Assembly: GCA_035772405.1 (NCBI GenBank) | Contig: JAYKKM010000010.1 | Location: forward strand, 1,135,501 to 1,199,500 | Source: Chrysogorgia sp. JL179-B06 | Lineage: Eukaryota; Cnidaria; Anthozoa; Scleralcyonacea; Chrysogorgiidae | Length of the DNA stretch: 64,000 bases | Direction of reading: 5' to 3' | Shown here: positions 26,695 to 39,352 of the stretch, piece by piece | Numbering within the stretch: the first letter of the stretch is position 1 | How the letters are laid out: every line of letters begins with the position of its first letter | Position numbers and translations under genes: made by a program | Notes under the pieces: generated by a model | Seen by the model: the letters and a program-made list of their open reading frames with translations, nothing else | The model's database searches: none | Told to the model about the DNA's origin: nothing

Positions 26695-27293
26695 TTATTG
26701 CGGAATAACAACTTCGTAACTGTATGGATAACGCAGTGAGATTTCGAGTCTAGCGTACTTATGATTTTTTAATGCGGTCACAATTGTCGATGCTTCTTCT
26801 TTGCTAACGTTTCCAAGGTAATCGTCAATAACGACCTTCATATCACTCCTACTCGGACAGTAAAAGCAAACGAGTTTACTAATGTTTTCTCATACGGCTT
26901 TGCGATCGACGTCAGTTGTTGTGTGATGACAATAACACTCAACCCAAAGTGTCGCGCGCTAAAAGCCAAGTTGACCAATTGACTAGTCCTATTCTTGACG
27001 TCCTGTCCACTTGCACAGTCGTCCAACACAATCAGAGTGTTAGTGCCTTTAAAAGTGTTTGTTACACACTTGAGAACAGCGTCAACGTTATCCTGTGCGC
27101 AATCTATCGCTAACACGTCAGGGTCACGTACATATTTCCAATCTTGATACGCTTTGTTCCACTTGAAAGTAGGGCAAATCAACACAATGTAGTCAAACTT
27201 ACTGCGATACTCAGACTCCAGTGTGTTGAGTAAATAGTGTGTCTTACCACAAGCTGTCATCCCAACAATTAGCGCATTAAACGGAGTCTCCAT
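26695..27293 (-). pseudogene. Packaging ATPase, frameshifted (Polinton 2)
   Basis: Keeps Walker A GMTACGKT and Walker B LIVLDDC. One base is missing near 26891-26896, just after TSIAKPY, compared with Polinton 1, and the conserved tail continues in another frame to a stop at 26695-26697. The position of the break differs from that in Polinton 1, so the two lesions arose separately. Confidence 0.9.
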
Positions 27294-27308
27294 TAAATTG
27301 CGTTTGAT

Positions 27309-28546
27309 TTAATACTGGATTGATTGCAGCCCATTGTTCATGAAGTTGACTAACCCATCACTCATCACGAACACCCTGCACATAACATTCGCAGTCGTCG
27401 CTTTCTTAGTGATTTCAAGAAGCACACCAGATTGTGTGTTCACAATTTTCTTGCCAGTGGCGACGTTGCGATTGTCTTGAACGCTCCTCAAGTCGATGAC
27501 TAACGCAAAGCCATCTTTATAGAACTTCTGTATGGTCATGAATTGAGCGTGTTCTTCACCCAACCCAAACAACCGTTTCGCTTCTGCGTAGAACTTCGAT
27601 TTTGGAATGCCTTGTGAGTACACGCTATTTGGCACACCTTCAATTGTGACTCTAACACTCTCGATATTCGGATAAAGAAACTCCTCACTGTCTGTTCGCA
27701 CCTTATTCGTGAATAACAACACAATCGCCTTCATGCTTTTTCTCGGTAGATTAACATTCTCGTTCACAATGGTTGTGCCTTTATCCCATTCAGTGGTTTT
27801 CATCAACGTGACGTGCTCGTATGACAAACTACGACCACTTGCGTAACCCGACGTTATTTCATCAGAGAGCTCCTGGTTATCAATCGTTTCATACTCAAGC
27901 TCAAGGTTCTCCAGAGTGTATCCACCCACACTTTCATTGGTTTGCGCCCCATGATGTCTGTGGCCTTTGGAAGTGTGATCACGTATTGCAAGTTGTTGTT
28001 CATACTAAAAGGAGCGTACAACCCATGGTCATCCATAATCTTACCAAGCTTTATCCGCTGTTTCATTCCAATCACACCAAACATCAATGCATCACTAACT
28101 TTAGCAACGTTTCCACTTGTCGCACCACTGTCATCCTTAGAAATTAACTTTCTCAAGTTCTCAGGACCAACACCATAATCAATCATTTGATCTCGTGCAG
28201 TGACGCTTTCCCAAAGGTCGCGATAAACACCAGTGTAATTTTCCCCAGTGTTGTCATACACAGTTTCCCCAGCTAGTCTTACAACAAGCTTCTCGCAAAG
28301 TAGCTTGCTCACATTGTTCAAGAACCAACTTTTGTCGTTTGCATTCTTAAAGTCGAACACTAAACCCAACGATCCAGGCACCAAACAGCTACTAACCTTG
28401 AGCTTCGGTACATCAATGTAAAGTTCCTCACCAGGACTAACCTTATTAGGGTTCAACGTGATCACATGCTGCGTTCTCACCCCTTTTATGACACCCATGG
28501 TTGCTCGTCTAAAACCAGGACTCAATTCTGCTGACGTGACGTTCAT
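27309..28546 (-). pseudogene. mcp: Major capsid protein, frameshifted (Polinton 2)
   Basis: The N-terminal half (28546 to about 27950) and C-terminal half (about 27929 to 27309) match the Polinton 1 capsid protein closely. A substituted stretch one base shorter at about 27930-27955, just after PKATDIM, shifts the frame. No intact capsid protein can be made from this copy. Confidence 0.92.
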
Positions 28547-28598
28547 ATACTTTACATATGTTTTGTCATCTTCGAAGCTGAGACCTTCAAAGCTGAGA

Positions 28599-29979
28599 CT
28601 ACCGTTTTAGCTTATAATAGTCATAAGCAAACCACGCAAATACCACCGCGAGTACCCACAGATTTTGAGCCAACCAAGCGAGACCCTTTGCACCTGTCAT
28701 CAACGCATTGTAAACTAAGTTAGCCAACCCAACAGCCCATGGACCCATCTTCATTATCGCGTTCTTAGCAGCCTGTGCAAATGACCTCGTAGCCATAGCG
28801 CCTTTCATAACAGCAGACCTCCCAGCGATAATAATAGTTGTTATAATCCCAGCCACTGAGATCGCTACAGCGCTCAACCCAACCATGTTTTCTTGAATTT
28901 CTGTAGCCTGGCAATGTCGATCTTTTGCTGCGCTCTAACCTATTCTATTTGCCGTTGCTCAATAGTTATATCTAACGCCTCTTCAAGCCCTACATTACGC
29001 TCTTCCAATTCAAAGATAACGCTCTCGTCGTCCTCGTCGGCTAGTTTGTCTGATGTTTTATTTATTGCTTCTTGAAAGTGGTCTGCCTGTATTTGCAGCG
29101 CACCATCATCACCTATTCTTGACTCAGGCACCACACTATCGCTTGGATTAAGCACACCATTCAGATCACGGTTTTCGTTTTGTGTTAGCCCAGATATGTC
29201 ATCATAGTTCACTTTTGTTTCAATTACTGGGAAGTCATCTGGGATTACTTCTGTTGTGACAGCTGTTGTTTCTGCGCTCGTGGGGATTTGGTCAACTAAC
29301 TTTTTGAACTGCTCAATAGCCCTTTTACTATTGCCATCTTTACTGTAGATCAAACCATCTCCTTTAGGTTTTAGAATTCGCCTGGGTCCCCCATACTTAC
29401 CATGTGTGCCTACTGGTTTGAAAAGAATAGACCCCGAGTCCGTAACCTGTGACCTGTTGACTATTTCCCTTGACGCGTCGTCGTGACCAAGTGCTTTTTG
29501 TGCAATTCACCTATTTTATTATTTATTAGCTTGATTCTTTTAATGTTATTTTTTGTCAACTCTTTGTTGGACGCTTTTAGTTCACCCAATCTTCTCTCGA
29601 TTTCTTCCTCTTCAAAAGCTAGACTGAAACTTACGTCATTGACGTCACCATATGACTCCTGTTCAACAAACTCTACCGCTGGGACTTCTATGTTAGTTCC
29701 CCTTATTGTCACCGTTTTACCATCGTCAGTGTCAATAAATGACGTCTCTTTTTCTCGATACCTTCTATCTTGCTCTTCCTGCAATCTAGTCATTTCCCCA
29801 AACAATTTTTCATACTCAACGCGCTCAATGTCTGGCATGTTACTGTTGACGTACTTGTCGTCAAGTAAATTGTAAGCTTGAGTGACACTTTCAAGTTTGG
29901 CATCTATTTGATCATCAGTGTAGGCTCTACCAAGGTTCTCCATATCGATCTCGTCGAAGTCTCCCCCACCTTCAGCCAT
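28599..29979 (-). pseudogene. Acidic coiled-coil membrane protein, copy 2, broken (Polinton 2)
   Basis: Begins MAEGGGDFDEIDME at 29979 and ends with the hydrophobic WLAQNLWVLAVVFAWFAYDY tail at about 28599. The frame is broken near 29354-29460 and again near 28886-28940. It keeps the ETSFIDTDDGKTVTIRGTN block diagnostic of the longer paralogue. It corresponds to 17308-18681. Confidence 0.85.
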
Positions 29980-30037
29980 ATTACATTAGCTCACATTTTG
30001 AATATTGCTTTCTAGCGTCCACGAATCACGTTTGCTT

Positions 30038-30955
30038 TTAGTTTAAATAGTTGTACGCAAGCCACGCAAATGCCACCGCAAATATCCACAGATTTTGAGC
30101 CAACCAGGCGAGACCCTTTGCGCCTACCACCAGCGCGTCGTAAACTAAGTTAGCTAATCCAACAGCCCATGGACCCATCTTCATTATCGCATTCTTAACA
30201 GCCTGTGAGAACGACCTCGTAGCCATAGCGCCTTTCATAACAGCAGACCTACCAGCTATAATAATAGTTGTTATAATTGCGGCTACTGAAATCGCTAAAG
30301 CGCTAAACCCAACCATATTTTCTCTAGCCCACTTCTTGAGCTTCTGCAATCTGTCAATGTCGACTTCTTGTTGCTCTCTAACCTCTTCTATTTGCCGCTG
30401 TTCAGTAAGCATGTCTCTAGCCTTTCTAGATCCAATCACTCTTTCAACTAGATTGATGAACTCTTCGTTCTCCGCAGTCGTGAGATCTTTCACTGCGAGC
30501 TCTGCTATTCTTTCGTTCGCTTTGTCTATCGCTTCTTGAAAATGGTTTGCTTGTATTTGCAATGCACCATTGTCGCCTGCTCTTGATTCACGCAACACAC
30601 TCTCGCTTGGGTTGAGTAGCGCGCTCAACTCACGGTTCTCGATTGGTGTTAGTCCAGGTATGTCGACGTACTCCGCGTGTGTGGTGTCTAACAATGGCGC
30701 ACTCCTCGCGACGTCTTCACGATCTCTTGCGTTGTCATTAGCCCACGTTTTAAGATCACTAAAAAACCCCCTAGCTTTCGATGAAATCTTACATTACGTT
30801 CGCGCCTCAGTCCACTCTCCACTTTAATTAGTCTAATTCTCTCGTCGACTGTGACGTTTGGATCGCCCCGAGCTAGTTTGCGATCTTGAGTGGCTTTTTC
30901 GAGAATTTTGAATATCGCTCTCTGGTATCCACGAATTATGTTTGCTTTCATAACC
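30038..30955 (-). pseudogene. Acidic coiled-coil membrane protein, copy 1, 5'-deleted (Polinton 2)
   Basis: The open part (30694-30038) has the PGLTPIENREL block, coiled coil and hydrophobic tail of 16305-17249. Upstream, the MAEGG start is gone: integrase chromodomain-like sequence (SKHNSWIPESD in a shifted frame, near 30920-30950) runs directly into the middle of this gene. A deletion has therefore fused the two gene remnants. Confidence 0.82.
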
Positions 30956-30976
30956 CAACCACTTAACCAACACCAC

Positions 30977-31969
30977 TTAACTTTCAACTCTATACACGTC
31001 ATCACCATGTTTCTTATTAACCAGCGATAATTCCTGCTCATAAAATTTACCAATAATCTGTTCACCACTTATGTCCTCAATTTGATACACATTCGGATCA
31101 CCACGAATAACTCTCACCACTTTAAACAGCTCTTCAGTGAAGTTGGCTTCATATCCCTTTGTGAACACGCTCTTGTATTTACTAATTCTCACCGATTCAC
31201 CAACCTTGAACTTCGGCAATGGGTTGCCCGCAAATTGATGACCAAACAAAGTGGTCCAAACTTCGCCTTCATTTGACTTATTGACATCCTTTGGCTTCAT
31301 CATAATGCTTCGATTCACATTGCTATTGTAATTGTCCACAAATTCACTCAAAACGTCAATCCATTTGTACGTTCCACGAGCATAAAAGTACTTCCACATA
31401 ATGCTCTTGAGACTTCTATTAAAACGCTCAACAACAGCGGCCTTCTTATCGCTCTTAGTGCTGAAATATTCAACACCATGGTCTTTCAACAAACTTTTCA
31501 CCCCAACATTGTAGAATTCAAGTCCATCATCAAATTGAGCTAGCTTAGGCATGGCTCCAAACCGATCTTTAAAGTTATTCAACAACTCTCCAACAGCCTT
31601 AGTCATGTTCTTAGTGTCTTTTCTGTAAACCGCAATGCCAAAAGCATATCTACTCAATATTTCAATACCTGTCAATATCCAATAATACCCTTTGTTCTGT
31701 TTTGAGTACTTACTCATGTCTACTAAGTCCATCTGGAGTTCTTCACCAAGGTAATCAACGAAGGTCGCGCGGAACTTATGTCTTCTCACAATGGGTTTGT
31801 GCCTAGTGTAAGTGTCCTGCGTGGTCAACCATTCTTTCACTGTTTTTCTAGTTACTCTCAATCCGTCTCCCAATGCACTTTGATACAACCTCTCTTCACC
31901 ACTGAGTCCTGTCTTAGGATTATAATAAATGTCTCTCAACCCTTGTTCTGTCTCCACACCAAGTTCCAT
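30977..31969 (-). pseudogene. int: Integrase, chromodomain lost (Polinton 2)
   Basis: The DDE core is intact (MDLVDM, QFDDGLEF, VERFNRSL), but the frame stops at VYRVES, just where the chromodomain begins. A deletion of roughly 45 bases and a shift separate it from the remaining chromodomain sequence, which now abuts the next gene. The core could still be translated. Start: ATG 31969. Confidence 0.88.
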
Positions 31970-31974
31970 ATAAT

Positions 31975-32650
31975 TCACACTACATACAGTTCCAATAGCA
32001 CCGCGCCAATTTTAAGATCGTCGTTATTTGGTTTGACGCGAAACGTCACACTATGGTAAACACCTTTTTTAATGCTCACCTTGGACTCGATGTCCACGTG
32101 GCGTTGCGCTGACCCCTTCAAAGACTGTTCGGTGGGTATTGGCAACGTTGTGATCACATCGCTGCGCTTCCCATCAATACCCACATTGCTTTCGGTCTCA
32201 ACAATGTCACACGAGACTTCTATGTACTTCAGACCTCTGTACATATCGACCTTGTTTGGACTGACGTGCCACTCCTTCCCTTGGATTAACGTGTTTTCTG
32301 CAAAGCCAAGAAGAGGTCCAACCCCTAGCAATCTAAACGGGGCTACAGTCTTTACTCTACATCCACCAGATGGGATTTTCTCTATCTCAAGACTTGGCAC
32401 GCTTGGTCTTATGTCGGAGACCTGGAGCTTCATGTACTCAACCAACGCGTTGAAGTTATAGTGTCCCTGAGGCACTGAGAACCACAAGAGACTACCGAGG
32501 GAAAAGTCGATTGTGTTTGCCAGTACGTTGTCGTAGTCCCAAAACACAGTAGTATACCATAATGTATGGGTTATCGTGCGTGATCATCACACTATTGTCA
32601 AAGGACACAACTTTTTCTGCGCCTTCAATGAATACCGTCAACTTTCGCAT
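31975..32650 (-). pseudogene. Minor capsid (penton-like) protein, frameshifted (Polinton 2)
   Basis: The start region (RKLTVFIEGAEKVVSFDNS) is in one frame and the body, including GVGPLLGF and MYRGLKYIEVSCD, in another. The break is near 32550. The central part also diverges from Polinton 1 more than the ends do. Confidence 0.85.
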
Positions 32651-32860
32651 TGTGTATAACATACGGCACATTATATATGCAGAAAGCCCTTCATGACTAC
32701 TATGGAAAGCACTACGAACGTGCAATGGCTAACACATCGAAGGCTACACACGACGCAAAGGCAGACCTCAAAGACATCAAAAGGTACCCTCACGCTACTT
32801 TAAGCAAATTCGAGTTCTATCCTAAACATCAAGAAAAGCTCACAAGTCAACCAGATTGGA

Positions 32861-33226
32861 ATGAGCCCAGATAGCCCCGAATCTGACCAGGAAAGTAAAA
32901 GTCCAAGTGCTAAAACAAAGACATCTCTAAACAATGGAAAAGAGATCAAACCAAACAAGATGATTGCAGCTTTGGAAGCTGTACAGGCAGACCTGGCATC
33001 ATTAAAAGAAGCTTTCAATAAATCCCATACATCTGGAAGAGAAGCTAGCAAAGAGGATCAACAAAATCCACATAAAAGAAGGAATGTTTTATGCAACTCA
33101 TGCAAAGAATCAGGTGAGGAGAAATGTGATCATTGTTATAAATGTGGCTCAAGGGAACATTTTGCAAGGGGATGCAAAAAGACCCAGGGAAACGAGAAGG
33201 GGCTGCGCCAAAGGGACCGGGTGTAG
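32861..33226 (+). pseudogene. gag: Gag remnant with zinc knuckle
   Basis: 121 codons, starting MSPDSPESDQ and ending shortly after a CX2CX4HX4C zinc knuckle (CYKCGSREHFARGC), preceded by two further CxxC pairs. The capsid-forming part of Gag is absent, in line with 5' truncation. The following pol frame overlaps it in the -1 frame, as in many elements that use -1 frameshifting. Confidence 0.75.
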
Positions 33227-34524
33227 CCAACCAAACTGATTTGTCCCATTCCTGTACATTTTGTAAAAGAAAGGAGTCCCATACACCATTTCAACAGTGC
33301 AGCAAATGTAAATTTGTCAGGTACTGCTGTCAAATATGTCAACATAGACATTGGGGAGAACACAAAACATTGTGTCAAGAACTATCCTACTTAAATGAAC
33401 AGAACAGTAAAACCCAAGTGAACGAAGGAACGTACACATGTCATTTATCACCCAGGGGAGCTGCAACTGTAGTCCGATTAGTGGGAAAGAAATGTACTGT
33501 GAAATGTTCATTGAATGGGGTGACAACTACTGCTCTTTGGGATACAGGAGCACAAGTATCAATTGTTTCTCATGATTGGGTCCTAAAGAACTTACCAGAG
33601 GCTAAATTGAACACTGTTGAGAGTCTTCTCGGGGTAAGTGAACTGGATCTAAAAACAGCTAATGGGACCGACCTACCTTATAATGGGTGGATTGAAGTTG
33701 ATTTCAAGCTGGTGGGAGCAAATCATGGCTATGGAATTAAAGTACCATTCCTGGTTTCAAGGGATGCTCTAGACCTACCCATCATTGGGTACAATGTAAT
33801 TGAGGAAATAACTCAAAACCCAACCAATAGTATTACTGCTGACAAGCAACCACCATATCTGGATGTACTCTCCTCTAGTTTAATTGGGGTGGAAAAGGAA
33901 AAAGTCGAAGCCCTTGTAGAATTTATCAAGTCTGAAAAGACTTGTGAATTACCTACTCTCAAGACCACCAAAAGGGACACAGTTATACCACCAGGTCAAT
34001 CATTTCGCATTTCTTGCCATGTTAATGCTGGCCCCATCGAGGAGAGAATACCCGTGTTGTTTGAGCCAAATCCAGAGTGTCCTTGGCCTGATGGTCTCGA
34101 GATTCCAGAGACACTTGCAACAATATCAAGGGGGTCACGAGTCAATATTCATGTTAACAACCCTACCAAGCATTCGATTATGTTAAGGAAGAGAACAGTC
34201 TTGGGAAGACTACAACTAGTTAGATCAATTAACCCACTTGAGGTAAAACAAAGGGAAGTTGCAGATGGAAATGAGGGAGAGTGCGAGCATCTCGAAGTTG
34301 AAACCAAAGTGCACATTGCCAGCACAATGACCAGTAAAGAAAGTATGGAAGGACAGAAAGTCATCAGAGAAAGTAACGTACAGTATCTAACCATAATATT
34401 CCTGATGTTAACCTTGAGGGACTCACAGGTGAACAAAAACGTGTGGCTGAAAAGATGTTACAAGAGGAAGCTGAATCATTCTCCAAAGCAGACGAAATTG
34501 GTAATGCAGAAGGGCTGCAAATGA
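33142..34524 (+). pseudogene. pol: Pol N-terminal part: MYND-type zinc finger and aspartic protease
   Basis: Residues about 37-75 form a MYND-type finger (CTFC, CSKC, CCQIC, HWGEHKTLC). This is followed by a retropepsin with the active-site triad in ALWDTGAQVSIV (about 130). Near 34380 the frame shifts, and the linker continues in the frame of the next piece. It belongs to the same polyprotein as the reverse transcriptase. Confidence 0.82.
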
Positions 34525-35117
34525 ATATTAATCTCACTGATTCAACACCAGTACAGAGGAACTATACAGCTGTGCCACGGCCCCTGTATCCTGAGGTTAA
34601 ACAATATGTTGAAGACCTTCTGAATAGAGGATGGGTTCGGAAGTCACGTTCTGCTTATTCTTCACCTGTTGTTTGTGTACGGAAAAAGGATGGAACACTT
34701 CGGTTATGTATTGATTATAGGCAGCTGAACCAGAAGACAGTGCCTGATCGACATCCTCTACCCAGAGTTCAAGCTACACTGGAGAGTCTTGGCGGCAACA
34801 ACTGGTTTTCACTGCTAGATCAAGGAAAGGCATATCACCAAGGCTACGTAAGCCCGGAGAGTAGACACAAAACAGCGTTTATCACACCGTGGGGATTATT
34901 TGAATGGGTTCGTATCCCATTTGGCCTCATGAATGCACCTGGAGAATTTCAGCGGTTTATGGAACATTGTCTCGAGGGTCTCAGAGATGAAATTTGTATA
35001 CAGAGAAGACCAAATCTTCTAACAAGATCTCTAAATCCAAGAACAGCGGACCAGTACCATCGTCAACACCAATTGTGTGGCAAGAACAACACCAAAACGC
35101 TCTTGAAAAACTCCTAA
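34443..35117 (+). pseudogene. pol: Reverse transcriptase fragment lacking the YxDD motif
   Basis: Shows [35 protein letters not shown], motif A in [13 protein letters not shown] and the [15 protein letters not shown] block. It ends at DEICI, exactly where the catalytic YLDD should follow. Sequence jumps from there to the RNase H linker, so the palm aspartates of motif C and the thumb are deleted. Confidence 0.9.
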
Positions 35118-37588
35118 ACCATTTAACAAACCCTCCAATCCTGGGATACCCAGATTACAACCAACCATTCGTGCTGAATACAGATGCGTCGCAAGAAGGA
35201 TTAGGAGCTGTTTTGTACCAGAAGCAAAATGGTAAGATGCGCGTGATGGGATATGGCTCCAGATCACTCAGCCCTGCAGAAAAGAAGTACCATTCCGGTA
35301 AACTGGAGTTTTTAGCACTGAAGTGGGCGGTCTGCGAGCACTTCCGTGATTACCTTTACTACGCCTCCCATTTCACAGTCTACACTGATAACAACCCACT
35401 TACCTACGTGTTGACAACAGCCAAATTAAACGCGACGGGTCATCGCTGGGTTGCTGAGCTTGCTGACTTCACGTTTAACATCAAGTATAGACCAGGACAC
35501 TCCAATGGAGACGCAGATGCATTGTCGCGGATGCCGCTGGGTTTCATCAATTATATGGGAGAGTGCACTGAAGATATATCTCTTGACCACATCAAGGCAG
35601 CAATTGACGGGATCAGAGCACAACATCACGGTGACACAATTTGGGTTTCGGTGCTAACGTATGACGAAGACCTAGTGGAGGTTGATAAGGAGTTTCTCTT
35701 AGATGATCAGCCTGCCATTAGCAATGACACAATTCTGCAAGCACAGAAGCAAGATCGAACAATCGGTAGAGCACTAGGTTTCAAGTCGGAAGGACGACGC
35801 CCATCCTTTCAAGACACTAAGAGAGAACTACCTGGTACCAAGGCACTCTTAAGGCAATGGCACAAGCTCAAGATTGGAAAAGACGGGTTACTACGACGAG
35901 AAAGCGACCCTTACAAACAGCTGGTATTACCACGAAAGTACCATTATACAGTCTTCAAGGAACTTCATCAAGAGATGGGACATTTAGGAACAGCGCGGGT
36001 GGTGCAACTAGCTAGGGAACGTTTTTACTGGCCCAACATGGAAAAGGACATCACTCATTTTGTAACCAATGTTTGTGGATGCCTAAAGCAGAGAAGACCA
36101 GTCTTGCAAGCACGTGCACCGCTCTGCAACATAACAACATCATCGCCTTTTGAACTGATTACAATTGACTATATGCATCTGGAGACAAGCTCGGGAGGTT
36201 ACGAGTATTTATTAGTGATCGTGGACCATTTTACCAGATTTGCGCAAGCTTATCCAACAAAGAACAAATCAAGTACCACCGCTGCTGAAAAATTGTATAA
36301 CGATTTTGTTCTTCGATTTGGCTTTCCAGCAAAAATACTACACGACCAGGGCAGAGAGTTTGAAAACAATTTGTTCCATCAGTTAGAGAAGCTAACTGGA
36401 GTCCAGCGACTACGGACCACGCCATACCACCCTCAGACAAATGGAAAGGCTGAGCGGTTTAATAGAACGTTGTTGTCAATGTTAAGAGCTTTACCAGAGG
36501 ATAGAAAGAGCAAGTGGAAGGACTCAGTGAATAAGGTAGTGCACGCATACAATTGCACACTTAACGACGCCACCGGGTTTTCGCCGTTCTACCTGCTGTT
36601 TGGACGTTCACCACGACTTCCAATTGACCTCCTGTTTGGAACATCGCCTTGTGTAGCCAAAGGAAATCACACCGAGTTCGTGGAAAGATGGAAAGGTGCC
36701 ATGAGAGAGGCTTACGCGAAAGCTACGAAGAACTGTAGTAAGTGTGCAGCCATAGGAAAGAAACACTATGACCAGAAGGTCCGTTTTACACAGTTAAAGC
36801 CAGGGGACCGAGTGCTAGTACGCAACTTATCTGAGCGTGGGGGACCTGGAAAACTCAGATCTTACTGGGAAAACCAGATACACGAGGTAGTGGAGCAAAA
36901 AGGAGAGATGCCGGTATTCGTGGTTAAACCAGAGGGTCATGGCACGGGTAGATCTCGAGTACTCCACAGGAATCTTCTTCTACCCTGTGACTTTTTACCA
37001 CCAGATATTCCTGATGACGTCAGACCGGTGGGTAAACAGCGGCGCAGGGAAGGAAAACACGTAAGGCAAGACGACTCGCGGCAGATGAACCCTAATGATG
37101 GCGACAGCGGTGACGAACTCGTGTTTCGGGGACTTTCTCCTGTGGAGATTGCGACAGCCCCTCCGACGACGGGTGAGAGTGCACATGCGCCAAATTTGGA
37201 GGAGGAGGAGGCGACAATGGCGACAGGGGACCATGGACCACATCCCAGCGAACTCTTTCAAGAAGAGGGCATCCAAACTAATTCAGATCCACCCCTGGTA
37301 ACGCCAGTGATGCAACTAACCATGGTGCTTAGCGAGGACCCTGTTGGGGGGATGGATGCCATACCTAGCCGTCCAGTACGGAACCGCCGCCCTCCTGCTA
37401 TGTTGAACTATGGTTCATTGGGTAACTCGACGGATTTTCAACCCTACGCGTCAAGTGTCCAAACATCAAGTGGTATTGTTTTTGTCCAGCCAAGGATTTT
37501 CTGGCCTCCCCACCAGTATTGGACAACACCGGTGTACCATTACCGCCCTAGTAATGACTACTATGGTACACCATATATGGCTTACTAG
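34994..37588 (+). pseudogene. pol: RNase H and integrase part of gypsy Pol
   Basis: RNase H residues appear in LNTDASQEGLGAVL, LEFLALKWAV and TDNNPL. The integrase has an H2C2 finger (HQEMGHLG...C-x-C), a DDE core (ITIDYMHLE, LHDQGREFEN, NGKAERFNRTL) and a GPY/F-like C-terminal module, then a long proline-rich tail. This frame is open for 864 codons, but the polyprotein upstream is broken. Confidence 0.9.
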
Positions 37589-37916
37589 ACGAAGAAATAA
37601 ACGGCTATATTAACATTACATTTAAAACGTTTTAAAAAGTTATAGTTGTCTGGAGAAAAATGAACAGAAAAGAAAACAACTCATCGAGCTATTTTAAGTA
37701 TTAGCATACAGTATAAAGGATAAACAATTATCTTTTTAGTAACATTTAGTGATTCTTAGGAATCACAATAAATAAGGACGTTAAATGAGAGTATATAAAG
37801 AACAGTGAAAGTGAGTTAGACGGAACATCCTCGGTAGGCCTGATCACCCTAGTGAAGTGTTCGTGTTTAGGTCAATCTTGTAACGTCCAGTAGGACGCTC
37901 TTTAAGCAGGGGAGTG
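37589..37916 (+). other. Untranslated 3' region and polypurine tract of the gypsy element
   Basis: No coding sequence. It ends in AAGCAGGGGAGTG (37904-37916), a plausible polypurine tract directly before the LTR start TGTTAG. Confidence 0.65.
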
Positions 37917-38109
37917 TGTTAGGTGTACAAAAATGAGTTAAAGCCCCTCCCCCTAAGTTTTGTAACTTCCGGTTTGGGGACATGCGGTTTTGACAGAAAG
38001 GGATAAAAAGTCCTTCGAGTGTAAACTATATTAATATGAGTTGAAAAGAAACAAAGTATCGTTTTGTTGTTATTGTCATTACGGGATTTGGATCGGAACA
38101 CATGTAACA
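37917..38109 (+). repeat. 3' LTR of the gypsy element
   Basis: Starts TGTTAGGTGTAC after the purine tract and ends near CATGTAACA, giving a TG...CA element of about 190 bp. It includes a GGGATAAAAAG promoter-like stretch. Without a 5' LTR the limits cannot be confirmed. Confidence 0.65.
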
Positions 38110-39352
38110 TGTACTTCAAAAACAACGACATCCTCAGCACAGACATAACCAGCACAACCTTCAAAAATGATAGGAACATGTGGAAGTGGCTACACAATAG
38201 TAAGTTCCCAATAATATGGCAAGGCGGTGGAACTATCCAACCACTACCAAAAGGTCATAAGAACCACTGGGGGCTTTGGGATGGCTATCCAACAGAAAAC
38301 GTGTTAAATTATCCAGTGAATAACTTCAAAGTCTTTGTTAACCAAAATAGCTACTTCATGTCAAAGCTACCAACCTTACAAATCACCACGTCAAAGACCA
38401 TGTCGAAATGGGATGACAACGAATCTTACTATCGTGTTGTGTTTGCGACGTATTGTGCGAGTTTCTGTTGTGGGGTGTCGTTGCAACATCTATCAGTGTC
38501 ACAAGAAGTTCACCCCGTGGTCACAAGTGTGATGAGATTTCATGTGTTCTTCACCATTAGGAGACTTCTCAGAAGAATGGAAGGTGGTGAGACCATGAAA
38601 TCAATAAGTAGAGAATTCAACGCCTCCGAATTGTATGGTAAGATTTCTAAGATCCCAAAAAAACATTACTACCAGAATAAAGTCCTGAGCGATGGCACTT
38701 TAGGCGAATCCAGAGTCTACACACTCAACGACGTTCAGAACGATTATAAACGATACGTCGCGCGATTGTCAGACGGCTTCACCAACATTGGACTGCAATA
38801 TCTAAATCAAAGCATAGAAGCCTTTGTGTACTCCACACTTGGTGCGCAAGCGAGAACACGTGTGTCAGTCGTTGGTGGTTCTGCAGGAAGTTTAGAAACC
38901 CAACAAGAATTCCGCAAGTTGTTCGCTGACAGTGTTGTCAACTACGACGTATCGACATGGATTCTCAACATGAATAAATCGATTAGAGACCCCAACGTTG
39001 TTCAAAATCTTGCAGTGTCGCCGTCTACATGGTTAATGCCAAGTAACGTGGTGATACTCAAGAACAAAATCGCTGGGTACAACAACTTATTAAAGATTGC
39101 TACGGAGTCCATGAGATTTGGAGTGAACACTCGCTTGAATGCGATGACACCAACGACTGTGGCTAAAAAAGTCCACCAAGAAAATGTGGTGACTCACTTG
39201 GGAGTACCACCCATGAAGAGAACAATGGTCACCACCAATCAAATAGCGCGCACTACCACCACAAGTAAGTCAGACACGACAACGCTAGCGATAGTGTTAG
39301 GGTTCTCAGCAGTCTCTGGCTATCTAGTAAGCAAATACACCTTGAAGTAGTA

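Larger units (their letters stand above)
32836..38109 (+). mobile_element. Ty3/gypsy LTR retrotransposon, 5'-truncated and internally deleted
   Basis: Contains the end of gag, a protease, reverse transcriptase, RNase H and integrase, then a purine-rich tract and one LTR. No 5' LTR or primer-binding site is visible at the left junction, and a small piece of the target gene is missing there. Boundaries are set by where similarity to Polinton 1 stops and resumes, so they are good to a few bases only. Confidence 0.9.
32677..39350 (+). pseudogene. 496-aa-type protein split by a Ty3/gypsy insertion (Polinton 2)
   Basis: The 5' piece (32677-about 32835) encodes ALHDYYGKHYERAM. The 3' piece (about 38110-39350) resumes at the FKNNDILSTDIT segment and runs to the membrane anchor. 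About 35 bases of the gene present in Polinton 1 are missing at the junction. The stalk before the anchor has only one QENV unit, against three in Polinton 1. Confidence 0.92.

Noticed and set aside
37917..38109. Solo LTR interpretation of the gypsy 3' end
   Set aside because: It is preceded by a purine tract and gag-pol sequence, so it is the 3' LTR of a truncated element.
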